Assembly: GCA_017353825.1 (NCBI GenBank) | Contig: JAFMSC010000292.1 | Span: 1-5,754 of the forward strand | From: Hyphomicrobiaceae bacterium | Lineage (GTDB): Bacteria; Pseudomonadota; Alphaproteobacteria; Rhizobiales; Hyphomicrobiaceae | Reading direction: 5' to 3' | Length of the DNA stretch: 5,754 bases | Notes under the pieces: model-generated | The model's database searches: none | What the model saw: the letters and a program-made list of their open reading frames with translations, nothing else | What the model was told of the DNA's origin: nothing | Position numbers and translations under genes: made by a program | Shown here: positions 1-5,498 of the stretch, piece by piece | Position numbering within the stretch: the first letter of the stretch is position 1 | Layout: every line of letters begins with the position of its first letter

Positions 1-2963
1 GGCGCGAGCGCACGGGCGCGCTCCGAGGCTGCCAGGGCCGACTTGAACTCGCGGGCGAAAAGGGCAGACCAAGCGACGCTTCCTAAGGCAGCCGCCGTTT
101 CCGCACCGGGCTTGCCCGCGCTCTTGGTCTCCGCCGCCTCGGCGCGTGAGGCATCCCTCTCGGCGGCGGCAAAGGCTTCTCGCCAACTGGCGATCGCGCC
201 GGTTCTATCGCCGCGAACGTACAGCACGCCGGCAATCTCGTCGTGCACACTGGTCAGCTTCTGCCAGTCAACGTTGACTGGGTCGGCGCTGGCCAGACCC
301 TCAAGGATGGCGAGGGCCGCCTTGTAGCTGTCCAGCGCCCCCGCGGAATTGCCCTGTGCAGACTGCGTCGCGCCGATCCGGCTGAGAGAATCCGAAAGGT
401 CGCTCTGCCACCCAGCATTGGTGGGATCGGTTTTGGCGAGGCGCTCTCTGATGGCGAGGCCGGCCCGGTAGCTCTCCAGAGCCCCCGGCAAATTGCTCTG
501 GGCCTGCAACACGGTGCCGACCCTCTCGTGCGAAGCGGAGAGTTCGCGCTGCCACTGGGCATTGCCGGGGTCGGCCTTGGCCAGACCCTCGGCGATCGTG
601 AGGGAGGCGCGGTAGCTCTCCAGCGCCTCGGCGAAATTGCGCTGCGCGGACTGCGCCGCGCCGATCCGGCTGAGAGAAGCCGAAAGGTCGCTCTGCCAGC
701 CAGCATTGGTCGGATCGGTTTTGGCAAGGTGCTCTCTGATGGCGAGGGAGGCTCGGTAGGCGTCGAGCGCCGCCGGCAGGTTGCGTTGAGCAACGAGCAC
801 GTCGCCGATCCGCTCGTGCGAGATGGAGAGGTCGCGCTGCCATCCGGCATTTCCGGGGTCGGACTTGACGAGACGCTCGGCGATGGCAAGACCGGCCCGG
901 TAGCTCTCCAGCGCCCCCGGCAAGTGGCTCTGGGCCTGCAGCACATCGCCGATCAGGTCTTGTGACACGGTGAGGTCGCGCTGCCACTCGGCATTGCCGG
1001 GGTCGGCCTTGGCCAGACGCTCGGCGGTGGCGAGACCGGCCCGGTAGCTCTCCAGTGCCCCCGGCAGATTGCCCTGGGCTTGCAGCACGGCGCCGATCCT
1101 GTTGTGTGATACGGAGAGGTCGCGCTGCCATTGGGTATTTCCGGGATCGGCCTTGGCAAGATGCTCCCTGATGGCGAGCGAGGCGCGGTATCTCTCCAGC
1201 GCCCCCGGCAGATTGACCTGGGCCTGTAACACGTCGCCGATGCTAATGTGCGACACGGAGAGGTCGCTTTGCCAGCCAGCATTGCTCGGATCGGTTTTGG
1301 CGAGGCGCTCTCTGACGGCGAAGGAGGCTCGATAGGCGTCGAGCGCCGCCGGCAGGTTCCCCTGGGCCTGCAGCGCGGTGCCGATGAGTTCGTGTGACAC
1401 GGAGAGGTCGCGCTGCCATTGGGCATTGCCGGGGTCGGATTTGGCGATAGGCTCGGCAAAGGCAGTCGCCGCCTGGTAATGGCGCAGGGCATCCGGCAGG
1501 CTGCCCTGCGCCCGGGCGATGTTGCCAAGCCCCACCATCGCCCAGTAGCGCTGCCGCGGGTCGTTGGTCGCAGCCGCCCTTGCCTCGGCCTGCTCGAAGG
1601 CAGCCTTGGCCTCGCCGGTGCGGCCCGCGTCAGTCGCTGCGCGCGCGTAGTCGTTCCAGGTCTCGGCATTGGATGGGTCGAGACGCGTCGCGCGCTGGAA
1701 ATACGCCACCGCCCTGGCCACGTCCGACCCGCGCGCCAGCACCGCAAGGTCGCGTGCGCTCAGCGCGGCTGACTGGCGCCGATCGGCTGCCACCCGCTCC
1801 GCCTCGGCAATGGCCTTCTCATCGGCATCGAGCGCTTGGTCGAGCTTGGCCTGCCCGCCCGCCACGTCACCGACGTTGATCAGCCGGCGTGCCTCCTGAC
1901 GCAGCGGATCGGTACTGGTGCCCATGCGCGCCAGCGTCTCTTGCAGCTCCGCCACGCGCTTGCCCCGCTCCTCCGCCGTGTAGGCCTTGCCGCGCGTGTT
2001 CTCCTCCTCGGCCAAAATATTGCGCACGCCGGAGGCATCCACCGCCAGCCGCTCGTTCTCCTTGGCCAGTGCCGCCATCCGTGCATCGCCCACGCAGCCC
2101 CGGCCGGCAAGGCAATCGTCGGGGGCCTCACCACCCACCACCCGCCCGGGGATCTGCAGGAACCCGTCCTCCTGCTTCTGGGCCGCCTCGTACGTGGCCC
2201 GCGCCACCTCGTTCAGCACCTGGTCGAAGTAGACCGACGGGTTGGCCTCCAGCCCGGCAAACAGGGCGGCAGCGAACGGCGAATGCTGCCCCGGCAGGCC
2301 GTCGAGCGAAGTCTGCCCGAACTGCGTTGAGGTGACGAGCAGCAGGCCGCGCATGGCGCCAGCCTCGATGCGCGTGAACGACAGCTTCTTGCCCTTGAGC
2401 CCGGGGCACTCCTCGTCGAGCGGGTTGTCGCGGCAGGCATCAAGGACGATGAGCTTGTGGCGCGCCGGCTCCGTCGCCGCCATGATGCGCTCGACCGGCA
2501 CACCATTGGCGATGGCGCCCGTTGCGCAGTCGATGTCTGCATCGGTGGGGGTGAGCATGTTGCCCTCCGGCGTCGCGACGCCGTGGCCGGCGAAGAAGAC
2601 GAGGGCGAGGTCGGCGCCAGCGGCGCGCTGCTCCAACTCACCGAGCGCCGTCAGGAAGCGGGCGCGGTCGAGGTTGAGGCAGCCGGGCGTGGCGCCGTCG
2701 CAAACGATCACCTCGAAGCCGTGCTTGGAAAGCAGCGCCGCCATTTGGCGCGCATCGGGCACGGGATTGTCGAGCGAGACGATCCTACTGTAGGTATTCT
2801 GCCCGATTACCAGGGCCACGCGCCTCGGCGATTGGGTGGGCGCATGAGTGGGCGCCTGACTGGGTGATTGAGCCGCAGCCGGCGCCGCGGCGAACAACAA
2901 CATGGCCGTCGCCGAGAGAATGAAGAGCCGCACGAGAAAACCCTGACGATTAGTAATCCCCAT
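1..2963 (-). CDS. Exported caspase-like (peptidase C14) protein with TPR-like repeats, 3' end cut by window edge
   Basis: The frame from the ATG at 2963-2961 runs 987 codons without a stop and leaves the window, so the C-terminus is missing. Residues 1-31 look like a Sec signal peptide (Arg-12, hydrophobic 13-27, APAAA before Gln-32). Residues 48-275 match a bacterial caspase/metacaspase-like domain: VALVIGQNTY strand, FFAGHG with catalytic His127, LIVLDACRDNPL with catalytic Cys177, and an SPF motif near 228-230. Residues 292-400 are a charged helical linker. TPR-like helices follow (about 405-509), then nine 48-residue repeats (510-941) and a further TPR-like segment to the edge. By family knowledge the dyad cleaves peptide bonds and TPRs bind proteins; substrate and partner are unknown. 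Export suggests a periplasmic or envelope role. The start is supported by the signal peptide and a modest AGGG about 4-7 bases upstream. The fold call is confident, the biological role is not. Confidence 0.93.
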   Translation of the reverse strand, partial: MGITNRQGFLVRLFILSATAMLLFAAAPAAAQSPSQAPTHAPTQSPRRVALVIGQNTYSRIVSLDNPVPDARQMAALLSKHGFEVIVCDGATPGCLNLDRARFLTALGELEQRAAGADLALVFFAGHGVATPEGNMLTPTDADIDCATGAIANGVPVERIMAATEPARHKLIVLDACRDNPLDEECPGLKGKKLSFTRIEAGAMRGLLLVTSTQFGQTSLDGLPGQHSPFAAALFAGLEANPSVYFDQVLNEVARATYEAAQKQEDGFLQIPGRVVGGEAPDDCLAGRGCVGDARMAALAKENERLAVDASGVRNILAEEENTRGKAYTAEERGKRVAELQETLARMGTSTDPLRQEARRLINVGDVAGGQAKLDQALDADEKAIAEAERVAADRRQSAALSARDLAVLARGSDVARAVAYFQRATRLDPSNAETWNDYARAATDAGRTGEAKAAFEQAEARAAATNDPRQRYWAMVGLGNIARAQGSLPDALRHYQAATAFAEPIAKSDPGNAQWQRDLSVSHELIGTALQAQGNLPAALDAYRASFAVRERLAKTDPSNAGWQSDLSVSHISIGDVLQAQVNLPGALERYRASLAIREHLAKADPGNTQWQRDLSVSHNRIGAVLQAQGNLPGALESYRAGLATAERLAKADPGNAEWQRDLTVSQDLIGDVLQAQSHLPGALESYRAGLAIAERLVKSDPGNAGWQRDLSISHERIGDVLVAQRNLPAALDAYRASLAIREHLAKTDPTNAGWQSDLSASLSRIGAAQSAQRNFAEALESYRASLTIAEGLAKADPGNAQWQRELSASHERVGTVLQAQSNLPGALESYRAGLAIRERLAKTDPTNAGWQSDLSDSLSRIGATQSAQGNSAGALDSYKAALAILEGLASADPVNVDWQKLTSVHDEIAGVLYVRGDRTGAIASWREAFAAAERDASRAEAAETKSAGKPGAETAAALGSVAWSALFAREFKSALAASERARALA
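141..1436 (-). repeat. Nine tandem 144-bp (48-residue) coding repeats
   Basis: The plus-strand anchor (variants of ggagaggtcgcgctgcca) recurs at 249, 393, 537, 681, 825, 969, 1113, 1257 and 1401, an exact 144-bp spacing with no indels. Each unit encodes DPxNAxWQxDLSxSxxxIG, then xxLxAQxNLPxALxxYRxxLAIxExLAK, which gives two amphipathic helices of TPR-like character but with a 48- rather than 34-residue period. The last unit (284-141) is the most diverged. Units 6 and 8 form a subfamily (SLSRIGA and QSAQ in place of SHxxIG and LQAQ). Repeats of this DLSxSxxxIG type are common in bacterial TPR proteins. The array is in frame throughout and is protein-coding, not CRISPR. Confidence 0.95.
2871..2963 (-). 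other. Signal peptide coding segment of the caspase-like protein
   Basis: Codons 1-31 encode a short basic N-region (Arg-6, Arg-12), a hydrophobic core (LFILSATAMLLFAAA) and a small-residue end APAAA before Gln-32, the usual shape of a Sec signal peptidase I site. No twin-arginine motif and no lipobox cysteine are present. A Pro/Ser/Thr/Gln-rich spacer (32-47) links it to the caspase fold. An uncleaved N-terminal anchor is the alternative. Confidence 0.75.
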
Positions 2964-3255
2964 GACCCTGCAGAATGAATGGGGCGGAATTTCGCGGGGG
3001 TCACGTGTTACCCGCATGGGGAGCAGCAGCCACACAGCCGCCGAAGAGGTCCGGAATGGGTCGACAGACCGCCCCTCGCCCACCGCGGCTCGAGACGGCT
3101 TAACCGCCCCGCTAACCTGCCGATAGGTCGCTGCTTGGCGTTCTCGATTTCACTGGTAGCGCGCATCCCCGACACCGAGACACTCCTTGATCTGATCCGA
3201 TCGGTTGCAGCTCCGGCGGGCACCAGCAACAATGACTTGTCGGCCACACCAGCGA
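2964..3255. other. Upstream region of the caspase-like gene, no confident gene
   Basis: This 292-bp gap precedes the caspase-like gene and should hold its promoter, but I see no convincing -35/-10 pair. The only structure worth noting is an inverted repeat, GCGGG (2994-2998) and CCCGC (3011-3015), around a CACGTG core at 3002-3007, lying about 30-50 bases upstream of the start codon. A weak ORF (3008-3259, minus) covers most of the gap and is listed separately. Confidence 0.4.
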
Positions 3256-3259
3256 TCAT
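3008..3259 (-). CDS. Doubtful 83-residue ORF overlapping the upstream gene by ATGA
   Basis: The ORF starts at the ATG at 3259-3257, which overlaps the TGA stop of the 87-residue protein (3258-3256) as ATGA, the classic arrangement for translational coupling. The product begins MIAGVADKSLLLVPAGAATD and ends CGCCSPCG. The N-terminal third has ordinary protein composition, while the last 40 residues are Arg/Ser/Gly-rich and look like out-of-frame GC-rich DNA. No domain, signal peptide or membrane segment is visible. It lies wholly in the presumed promoter region of the caspase-like gene. I list it only because of the overlap; it may well be spurious. Confidence 0.22.
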   Translation of the reverse strand: MIAGVADKSLLLVPAGAATDRIRSRSVSVSGMRATSEIENAKQRPIGRLAGRLSRLEPRWARGGLSTHSGPLRRLCGCCSPCG

Positions 3260-3519
3260 TCGGTCGATGCATCGGGATCATCCTCGAATTCGAGAAAACC
3301 AAGCCGGAACGTCATGCGCGGGAGCACTGGCGAGGAGGAAAGACGATTACTCGGGCCAGCTGCCGCGCGGGCACCCTCCGCGCCCGCTGGCGCAATCACC
3401 TTGATGGCTGGAGTGTGTGAAACCACCGTCAGATGGACCAGCCCTGCGCCGATGATTGCGGCGGGCACCGCCAGCATCGCCTGACTGAACAGTCTCTTTG
3501 CAGACGTTCGCATCGTCAT
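3256..3519 (-). CDS. Small single-pass membrane or exported protein, 87 residues, unknown function
   Basis: The frame starts MTMRTSAKRLF, a positively charged N-terminus, followed by a hydrophobic segment at about residues 12-34 (an uncleaved anchor or a signal sequence). A low-complexity Ala/Gly/Pro/Ser linker (about 38-66) leads to a short C-terminal block, MTFRLGFLEFEDDPDASTE, that is acidic and aromatic and looks like the conserved end. The positive-inside pattern predicts a cytoplasmic N-terminus and a periplasmic tail. The ATG at 3519 is preceded by CACAGGGCT, giving an AGGG at suitable spacing; the ATG two codons later is an alternative. It shares direction with the caspase-like gene, 292 bp further on, so co-transcription is possible but unproven. 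I do not recognise the family. Confidence 0.6.
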   Translation of the reverse strand: MTMRTSAKRLFSQAMLAVPAAIIGAGLVHLTVVSHTPAIKVIAPAGAEGARAAAGPSNRLSSSPVLPRMTFRLGFLEFEDDPDASTE

Positions 3520-3839
3520 AGCCCTGTGATCTCTTGTGGGTGGTGAGTGGTTCTTGGGATCGCTGAAACTTCAACCGCGGCTGGACCTCCTTACGTACGT
3601 GATGCATGACATGATGCTGCGATGCGTCGGTGCGGCGGCTTTCCATGGGTCGCTGTGGGCGCGACCGCGCACAAGGCTCAGAGGATGCACTGCCGTGGAA
3701 GCCACAGGGATGCCTCCAGGTCCGCCGGCGATGTCAGGCCTGGCAGCCCGCTTTGCGGAAGCCAGCAAGCTGAGCCACACAGTCGGGGAGCCGGCATGCG
3801 CACCCTCCTGCCAACCCTTCGACGCACTGTAGAGAGATG
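3520..3839. other. 320-bp stretch without a supported gene
   Basis: Open frames exist on both strands (plus 3536-3832, minus 3571-3861 from a TTG), but none has a ribosome binding site with an ATG at proper spacing or a recognisable protein pattern. The notable element is 3572-3593, which resembles the 3' end of 16S rRNA and reads as a full Shine-Dalgarno match (TAAGGAGGT, 3593-3585) on the minus strand. A run of small palindromes follows (ACGTACGT at 3593-3600, ATGCAT at 3603-3608). The promoter of the 87-residue gene probably lies here, but I cannot place it. Confidence 0.4.
3585..3593 (-). promoter_or_regulatory. Perfect anti-SD-complementary motif TAAGGAGGT with no clear gene
   Basis: The minus strand reads TAAGGAGGT, fully complementary to the conserved 16S rRNA 3' tail. 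The nearest start-like codon is a TTG at 3574-3572, about 11 bases downstream. It opens a 75-codon frame to 3347 that overlaps the 87-residue gene in another frame and has no protein-like pattern. The motif is about 66 bases from the ATG of the 87-residue gene, too far to serve it directly. It may be a leader-peptide site, a standby site or chance. Confidence 0.25.
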
Positions 3840-3986
3840 CTAGCGGAGCGGCGTCCACCAATCGGATGACAGCGACCCGTTGAGCAAACGATTCGATTGC
3901 TCCTGCAGGAATGCGGTCAAGGCTGGCAGGTTCGCAGCCGAACCGCTCGGCCTAGCGCGGCCCATCTCGAAGGGGAGCTTGCGCAT
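3840..3986 (-). CDS. Candidate 48-residue small protein, unknown function
   Basis: The minus frame from the ATG at 3986-3984 to the TAG at 3842-3840 encodes a product beginning MRKLPFEMGRARPSGSAANL. It continues with an amphipathic stretch (LPALTAFLQEQSNRLL, about 20-35) and ends SSDWWTPLR. The composition (few rare residues, a predicted helix, a Trp-Trp pair near the end) is more protein-like than neighbouring open frames. Against it, no clear Shine-Dalgarno sequence precedes the ATG and the frame is short. A TGA stop lies three codons upstream, so the gene cannot extend far beyond the TTG at 3992. There is no signal peptide and I recognise no family. Confidence 0.3.
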   Translation of the reverse strand: MRKLPFEMGRARPSGSAANLPALTAFLQEQSNRLLNGSLSSDWWTPLR

Positions 3987-4114
3987 CGACAATCACGCTG
4001 CCATTCGCGCAGCGCAACCGGATCGATGAAACGGAGCTAATCCTTGCCGGACATGCGACACGACGGCCCGCAAGTATGCCTGCGAGGCAGCGCCGAGTTT
4101 GCCTCCTCCTCGCC
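3987..4114. other. Short gap downstream of the universal stress protein gene
   Basis: This 128-bp gap lies 3' of the minus-strand universal stress gene. It contains a 5-bp perfect hairpin, TGCCT-GCG-AGGCA (4077-4089), about 25 bases past the stop codon on the minus strand. No T-run follows on that strand, so it is not a textbook intrinsic terminator. No gene is supported here. Confidence 0.35.
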
Positions 4115-4127
4115 TTAGCCAGGCGAG
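4109..4127 (-). terminator. Hairpin spanning the stop codon of the universal stress gene
   Basis: On the minus strand CTCGCC-TGGCTAA-GGCGAG forms a perfect 6-bp GC-rich stem with a 7-base loop containing the TAA stop codon. There is no U-tract after it, so it could be a weak terminator, an mRNA 3'-end stabiliser or chance in GC-rich DNA. Confidence 0.3.
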
Positions 4128-4981
4128 CGAGCGCCTTGGCTTGGAACGATCATGACATCACAGGGCACCTCGCCGAGGAGCGCCGAGGCAACGCTGCCGA
4201 GCAGGACGCTGAACAGCCCCGTATGTCCGTGCCTCCCAGCAAATACAAGATCGGCTTCCGTCTGCGCGGCATACTCAGCGATGCGGAGTGCCGCGTCGCC
4301 ATAGCCGACCTCAATGTTGAGACTGTCGGCCGATGTTGCCAAGTGGCAGGATGCGAATGCTCTCGTCTCATTCAGCGCGTTCGCACGCGCGTCGGCATCA
4401 TAAGCTGCCTTGTCATCGACTAGGCCCCTGTAGGGCATGTCGAACGCGTGGTAGAGCGTGATTTGCGACGGCTGAAACAAGGCCATTGCGGTTTCCAAAG
4501 CCGCAACCGAGGCATCAGACATATCGGTGGCAACGATGATCCTCCCATAGGGCGTTCGCCCACGCTTCTTCACCACAAGAACCGGCGCCCTGGCGCGCGC
4601 AACAAGCGTTGCAGTTGTGGTGCCCAGAAGGAGCTGCCCGAGGGGACCGATGCCGGCGGTGCCGGCAACAATGAGGTCGGCACCCTCCTGCTGCGCAGTT
4701 TCCAGAATCACGGTGGGCGCACTGCCTTCGCCAATCACGACCCTCGGCGTGACATCGCCGGCGTTGCTGACTTCAGCCTGCAACAGGCGATAGGCCCTGT
4801 GCCGAGCAATCTGGGCAGCCGGCTCTCGCCCATCCTCGCTCGGGATCTCGGCAACATCAACCGCGTGTACGAAGGTCAGCTTCGCCCCCCAGTCCCGCGC
4901 CAGACCAACAGCGCGGTCCTGTGCGCGGTCGGTGCGGGGGGCCAAGTCAGTCGCCAGCACAATGCAATTGGGGGCTGACAT
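4115..4981 (-). CDS. Tandem-domain universal stress protein (UspA family), 288 residues
   Basis: The product is two Usp domains in one chain, about residues 5-138 and 145-281, each an alpha/beta Rossmann-like fold. Each carries the ATP-binding signature G-2x-G-9x-G-(S/T): G107-TA-G110 ... G120-T121 in the first and G249-RH-G252 ... G262-S263 in the second. Each also has the N-terminal Asp of the family (VLATDLAP near 8-15, IVATDMSD near 149-156) and a C-terminal strand (APVLVVKK, CDVMIVPS). Both halves therefore look ATP-binding rather than the non-binding UspA type. The family acts in the cytoplasm in stress survival and energy limitation, usually by binding ATP and sometimes partner proteins; the specific partner is unknown. 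The ATG at 4981 gives the full first beta strand; its Shine-Dalgarno (GGAA about 8-11 bases upstream) is weak. The next gene on the other side is divergent. Confidence 0.93.
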   Translation of the reverse strand: MSAPNCIVLATDLAPRTDRAQDRAVGLARDWGAKLTFVHAVDVAEIPSEDGREPAAQIARHRAYRLLQAEVSNAGDVTPRVVIGEGSAPTVILETAQQEGADLIVAGTAGIGPLGQLLLGTTTATLVARARAPVLVVKKRGRTPYGRIIVATDMSDASVAALETAMALFQPSQITLYHAFDMPYRGLVDDKAAYDADARANALNETRAFASCHLATSADSLNIEVGYGDAALRIAEYAAQTEADLVFAGRHGHTGLFSVLLGSVASALLGEVPCDVMIVPSQGARSPG

Positions 4982-5029
4982 GTTCGGGTTCCGGGCAGTC
5001 GACCCACCACAGGTCGTCTAGCCAGATTA

Positions 5030-5170
5030 CATAGTCTCTCCGCAGGCCGCGGATCGGAGCGGGCGATGTCAACTCTAAGTTAACCACCCTCTTGGCCCGG
5101 CTCCTTACGCCGGCGAGCGAGGTCTGTCCTCCGGAGTCCCATGGGCATTTGGACAACCGCATAGTCTCTC
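5030..5170. repeat. 11-bp direct repeat CATAGTCTCTC in the divergent promoter region
   Basis: CATAGTCTCTC occurs at 5030-5040 and again at 5160-5170, 130 bp apart, both in the intergenic region. The flanks (ttac/ccgcagg against accg/ttgacgc) do not match, so the repeat is limited to 11 bases. It could be a pair of regulator sites or chance. Confidence 0.4.
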
Positions 5171-5241
5171 TTGACGCGGGTGTCGTCCGCCTTGCGCTGA
5201 GGGGTTGCCCCAATATCGCGCAAGGTCGGCCACCGCGTACT

Positions 5242-5269
5242 GTCCTCGCTTCGCAAACTCAGAGAGGAC
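5242..5269 (+). promoter_or_regulatory. Ribosome binding site of the cysteine peptide gene inside a possible hairpin
   Basis: AGAGAGGA (5261-5268) is a strong Shine-Dalgarno with five bases to the ATG at 5274. It fixes that start over longer in-frame alternatives. GTCCTC (5242-5247) is perfectly complementary to GAGGAC (5264-5269), a 6-bp stem with a 16-base loop that would cover the core of the ribosome binding site. The sequence fact is clear; a regulatory role is inference. Confidence 0.55.
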
Positions 5270-5273
5270 CCGA

Positions 5274-5498
5274 ATGCCCAAGCTCCTGCTTCTGACCGCG
5301 GGGATGGCAGCGCTGCTGTCGGCCGTGACGATGCTAACGCCGCGGGCCCAGGCAACCATGTCGATGACGCCGGCAGGCACCCAGATCGCCATCGACAACG
5401 CGACTCTCGTCGAGCAAGCCCGCATGGTTTGCACACACCGGCGCGTTTGCCACCAAGGCGCGGGCTGCGCATGGAGGAAGGTCTGCAAACGCTGGTAG
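5274..5498 (+). CDS. Small secreted cysteine peptide with C-x5-C-x5-C-x5-C, 74 residues
   Basis: The product starts MPKLLLLTAGMAALLSAV and has a clear Sec signal peptide: Lys-3, a hydrophobic core to about 21, and an AQA cleavage site after residue 27. The predicted mature peptide is about 47 residues. A neutral N-terminal part (about 28-49) is followed by a very basic C-terminal part with Cys53, Cys59, Cys65 and Cys71, each separated by exactly five residues, rich in Arg, Lys, His and Trp and ending CKRW. Four cysteines in the periplasm suggest two disulfides or metal binding; which one is unknown. The ATG at 5274 is chosen over upstream in-frame starts because of the strong AGAGAGGA five bases away and because the signal peptide begins exactly there. 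It is transcribed away from the stress gene. Small exported basic Cys peptides are common as uncharacterised genes in Rhizobiales; I cannot name the family. Confidence 0.75.
   Translation: MPKLLLLTAGMAALLSAVTMLTPRAQATMSMTPAGTQIAIDNATLVEQARMVCTHRRVCHQGAGCAWRKVCKRW

Larger units (their letters stand above)
4982..5273. other. Divergent intergenic region between the stress gene and the cysteine peptide gene
   Basis: This 292-bp region must hold the promoters of both divergent genes. A consensus-like -35, TTGACA, lies on the minus strand at 5072-5067, but no good -10 sits 16-18 bases downstream. The AT-rich patch around it (5068-5086) contains near-palindromic GTCAAC-TCTAA-GTTAAC. On the plus strand TTGCGC (5192-5197) and TATCGC (5214-5219), 16 bases apart, form a poor candidate promoter. 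An 11-bp direct repeat and an RBS-proximal hairpin are listed separately. No gene is supported; a long minus-strand frame through it has low-complexity composition. Confidence 0.45.

Noticed and set aside
141..1436. CRISPR array
   Set aside because: The units are 144 bp, contiguous without spacers, and in frame within a large coding sequence.
243..1747. Long alternative frames across the repeat region (plus 243-965, minus 254-946, 301-1131 and 953-1747)
   Set aside because: They are by-products of the array. A 144-bp unit is a multiple of three, so any frame with no stop in one unit stays open across all units. The true frame has the signal peptide, caspase motifs and TPR-like pattern; these have Arg/Pro/Ser-rich composition.
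3347..3646. Minus-strand frame starting upstream of the TAAGGAGGT motif
   Set aside because: It overlaps most of the 87-residue gene in another frame, lacks an ATG at proper spacing from the motif and has no protein-like pattern.
3536..3861. Opposed frames on both strands (plus 3536-3832, minus 3571-3861)
   Set aside because: Neither has a ribosome binding site at a plausible start, and the minus one begins with TTG. No domain, signal or conserved-looking block is visible.
4076..4978. Plus-strand frames opposite the universal stress gene (4076-4423, 4448-4978)
   Set aside because: They are antisense to a gene with complete Usp motifs, lack ribosome binding sites and show no recognisable domain.
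5067..5072. Minus-strand TTGACA as the promoter of the stress gene
   Set aside because: No acceptable -10 lies 16-18 bases downstream; the only TATGTA-like sequence is 33 bases away. It is kept only as a note in the intergenic entry.
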